Below, in pieces: positions 13,372 to 13,460 of a stretch of 13,460 nucleotides of DNA. A program made the translations under genes and the position numbers. Below the pieces are notes generated by a model. The model was not told the DNA's origin, did no database searches, and saw nothing but the letters and a program-made list of their open reading frames with translations. The DNA is from DATADD01 sp046262355 (GTDB lineage Bacteria; Actinomycetota; CADDZG01; WHSQ01): NCBI GenBank assembly GCA_046262355.1, contig JBHEMX010000064.1:1-13460 (forward strand), in the 5' to 3' direction. Within the stretch, counting starts at the first letter, position 1. Each line of letters starts with the position of its first letter.

Positions 13372-13460
13372 ATGGCGACGCTCGAGGCTTTCTGTCCCGT
13401 GTGCCGGCGCACGGTTCACGTCGCCGAGGGCGATCCGTTCGTGTGCCCCGTGTGCTCCTC
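13372..13460 (+). CDS. N-terminus of a zinc-ribbon protein (cut by window end)
   Basis: The frame opens with MATLEAFCPVCRR, and by residue 28 has two CxxC pairs (C8/C11 and C25/C28), a compact zinc-ribbon start. Only 29 complete codons are visible, so the main domain is unknown. Such N-terminal ribbons precede many unrelated domains. The ATG follows AGGGTG about 2-7 nt upstream, in a short AT-rich patch (TTAAATAGG) that could include a -10 element. Third positions are G/C-biased. The gene is divergent from the Lrp operon. Confidence 0.6.
   Translation, partial: MATLEAFCPVCRRTVHVAEGDPFVCPVCS

Noticed and set aside
12868..13419. A 183-codon minus-strand frame through the right-hand repeats
   Set aside because: It is built from the 92-bp and 22-bp repeats, is low-complexity (Arg/Pro/Gly/Ala), and overlaps the plus-strand zinc-ribbon gene and the Lrp-operon promoter.

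Overview
The window is a GC-rich bacterial chromosome segment with strongly G/C-biased third codon positions, ATGA/TGATG gene overlaps and GTG/TTG starts. Gene content fits an actinomycetote, probably a little-characterised lineage, but no marker here fixes the taxon. There is no phage, IS, CRISPR or RNA gene.

Left arm, plus strand (1-4758): a [NiFe]-hydrogenase maturation operon. It runs hypA (3' end only), a highly charged disordered small protein, hypC, a second HypC/HupF-like protein, hypD, hypE, and a 413-residue protein made of two GmhA-like SIS domains. Most junctions overlap or nearly touch. HypA supplies nickel. HypC, HypD and HypE build the Fe(CN)2CO group. hypB, hypF and the hydrogenase subunits are not in view and may lie upstream. 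The SIS protein is the most unusual gene: one domain keeps the metal ligands of phosphoheptose isomerase, and the other keeps the sugar-phosphate loops.

Middle (4759-6490): a lower-GC gap with a possible minus-strand cysteine-rich mini-protein, then a monocistronic glutathione-independent formaldehyde dehydrogenase (plus strand). A strong hairpin ends it and separates it from the convergent minus-strand block.

Right arm, minus strand (read from 12871 down to 6488): a promoter, two tiny tightly spaced ORFs and an Lrp/AsnC regulator. After a repeat-bearing gap of about 335 bp comes a housekeeping run: a HemK/PrmC-like methyltransferase with an altered catalytic tetrapeptide, guaA, pcrA, a small membrane/zinc-ribbon protein and a short hypothetical protein.

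Right edge (12872-13460): about 500 bp of non-coding DNA with 92-bp and 22-bp tandem direct repeats, then the first 30 codons of a plus-strand zinc-ribbon protein cut by the window end.
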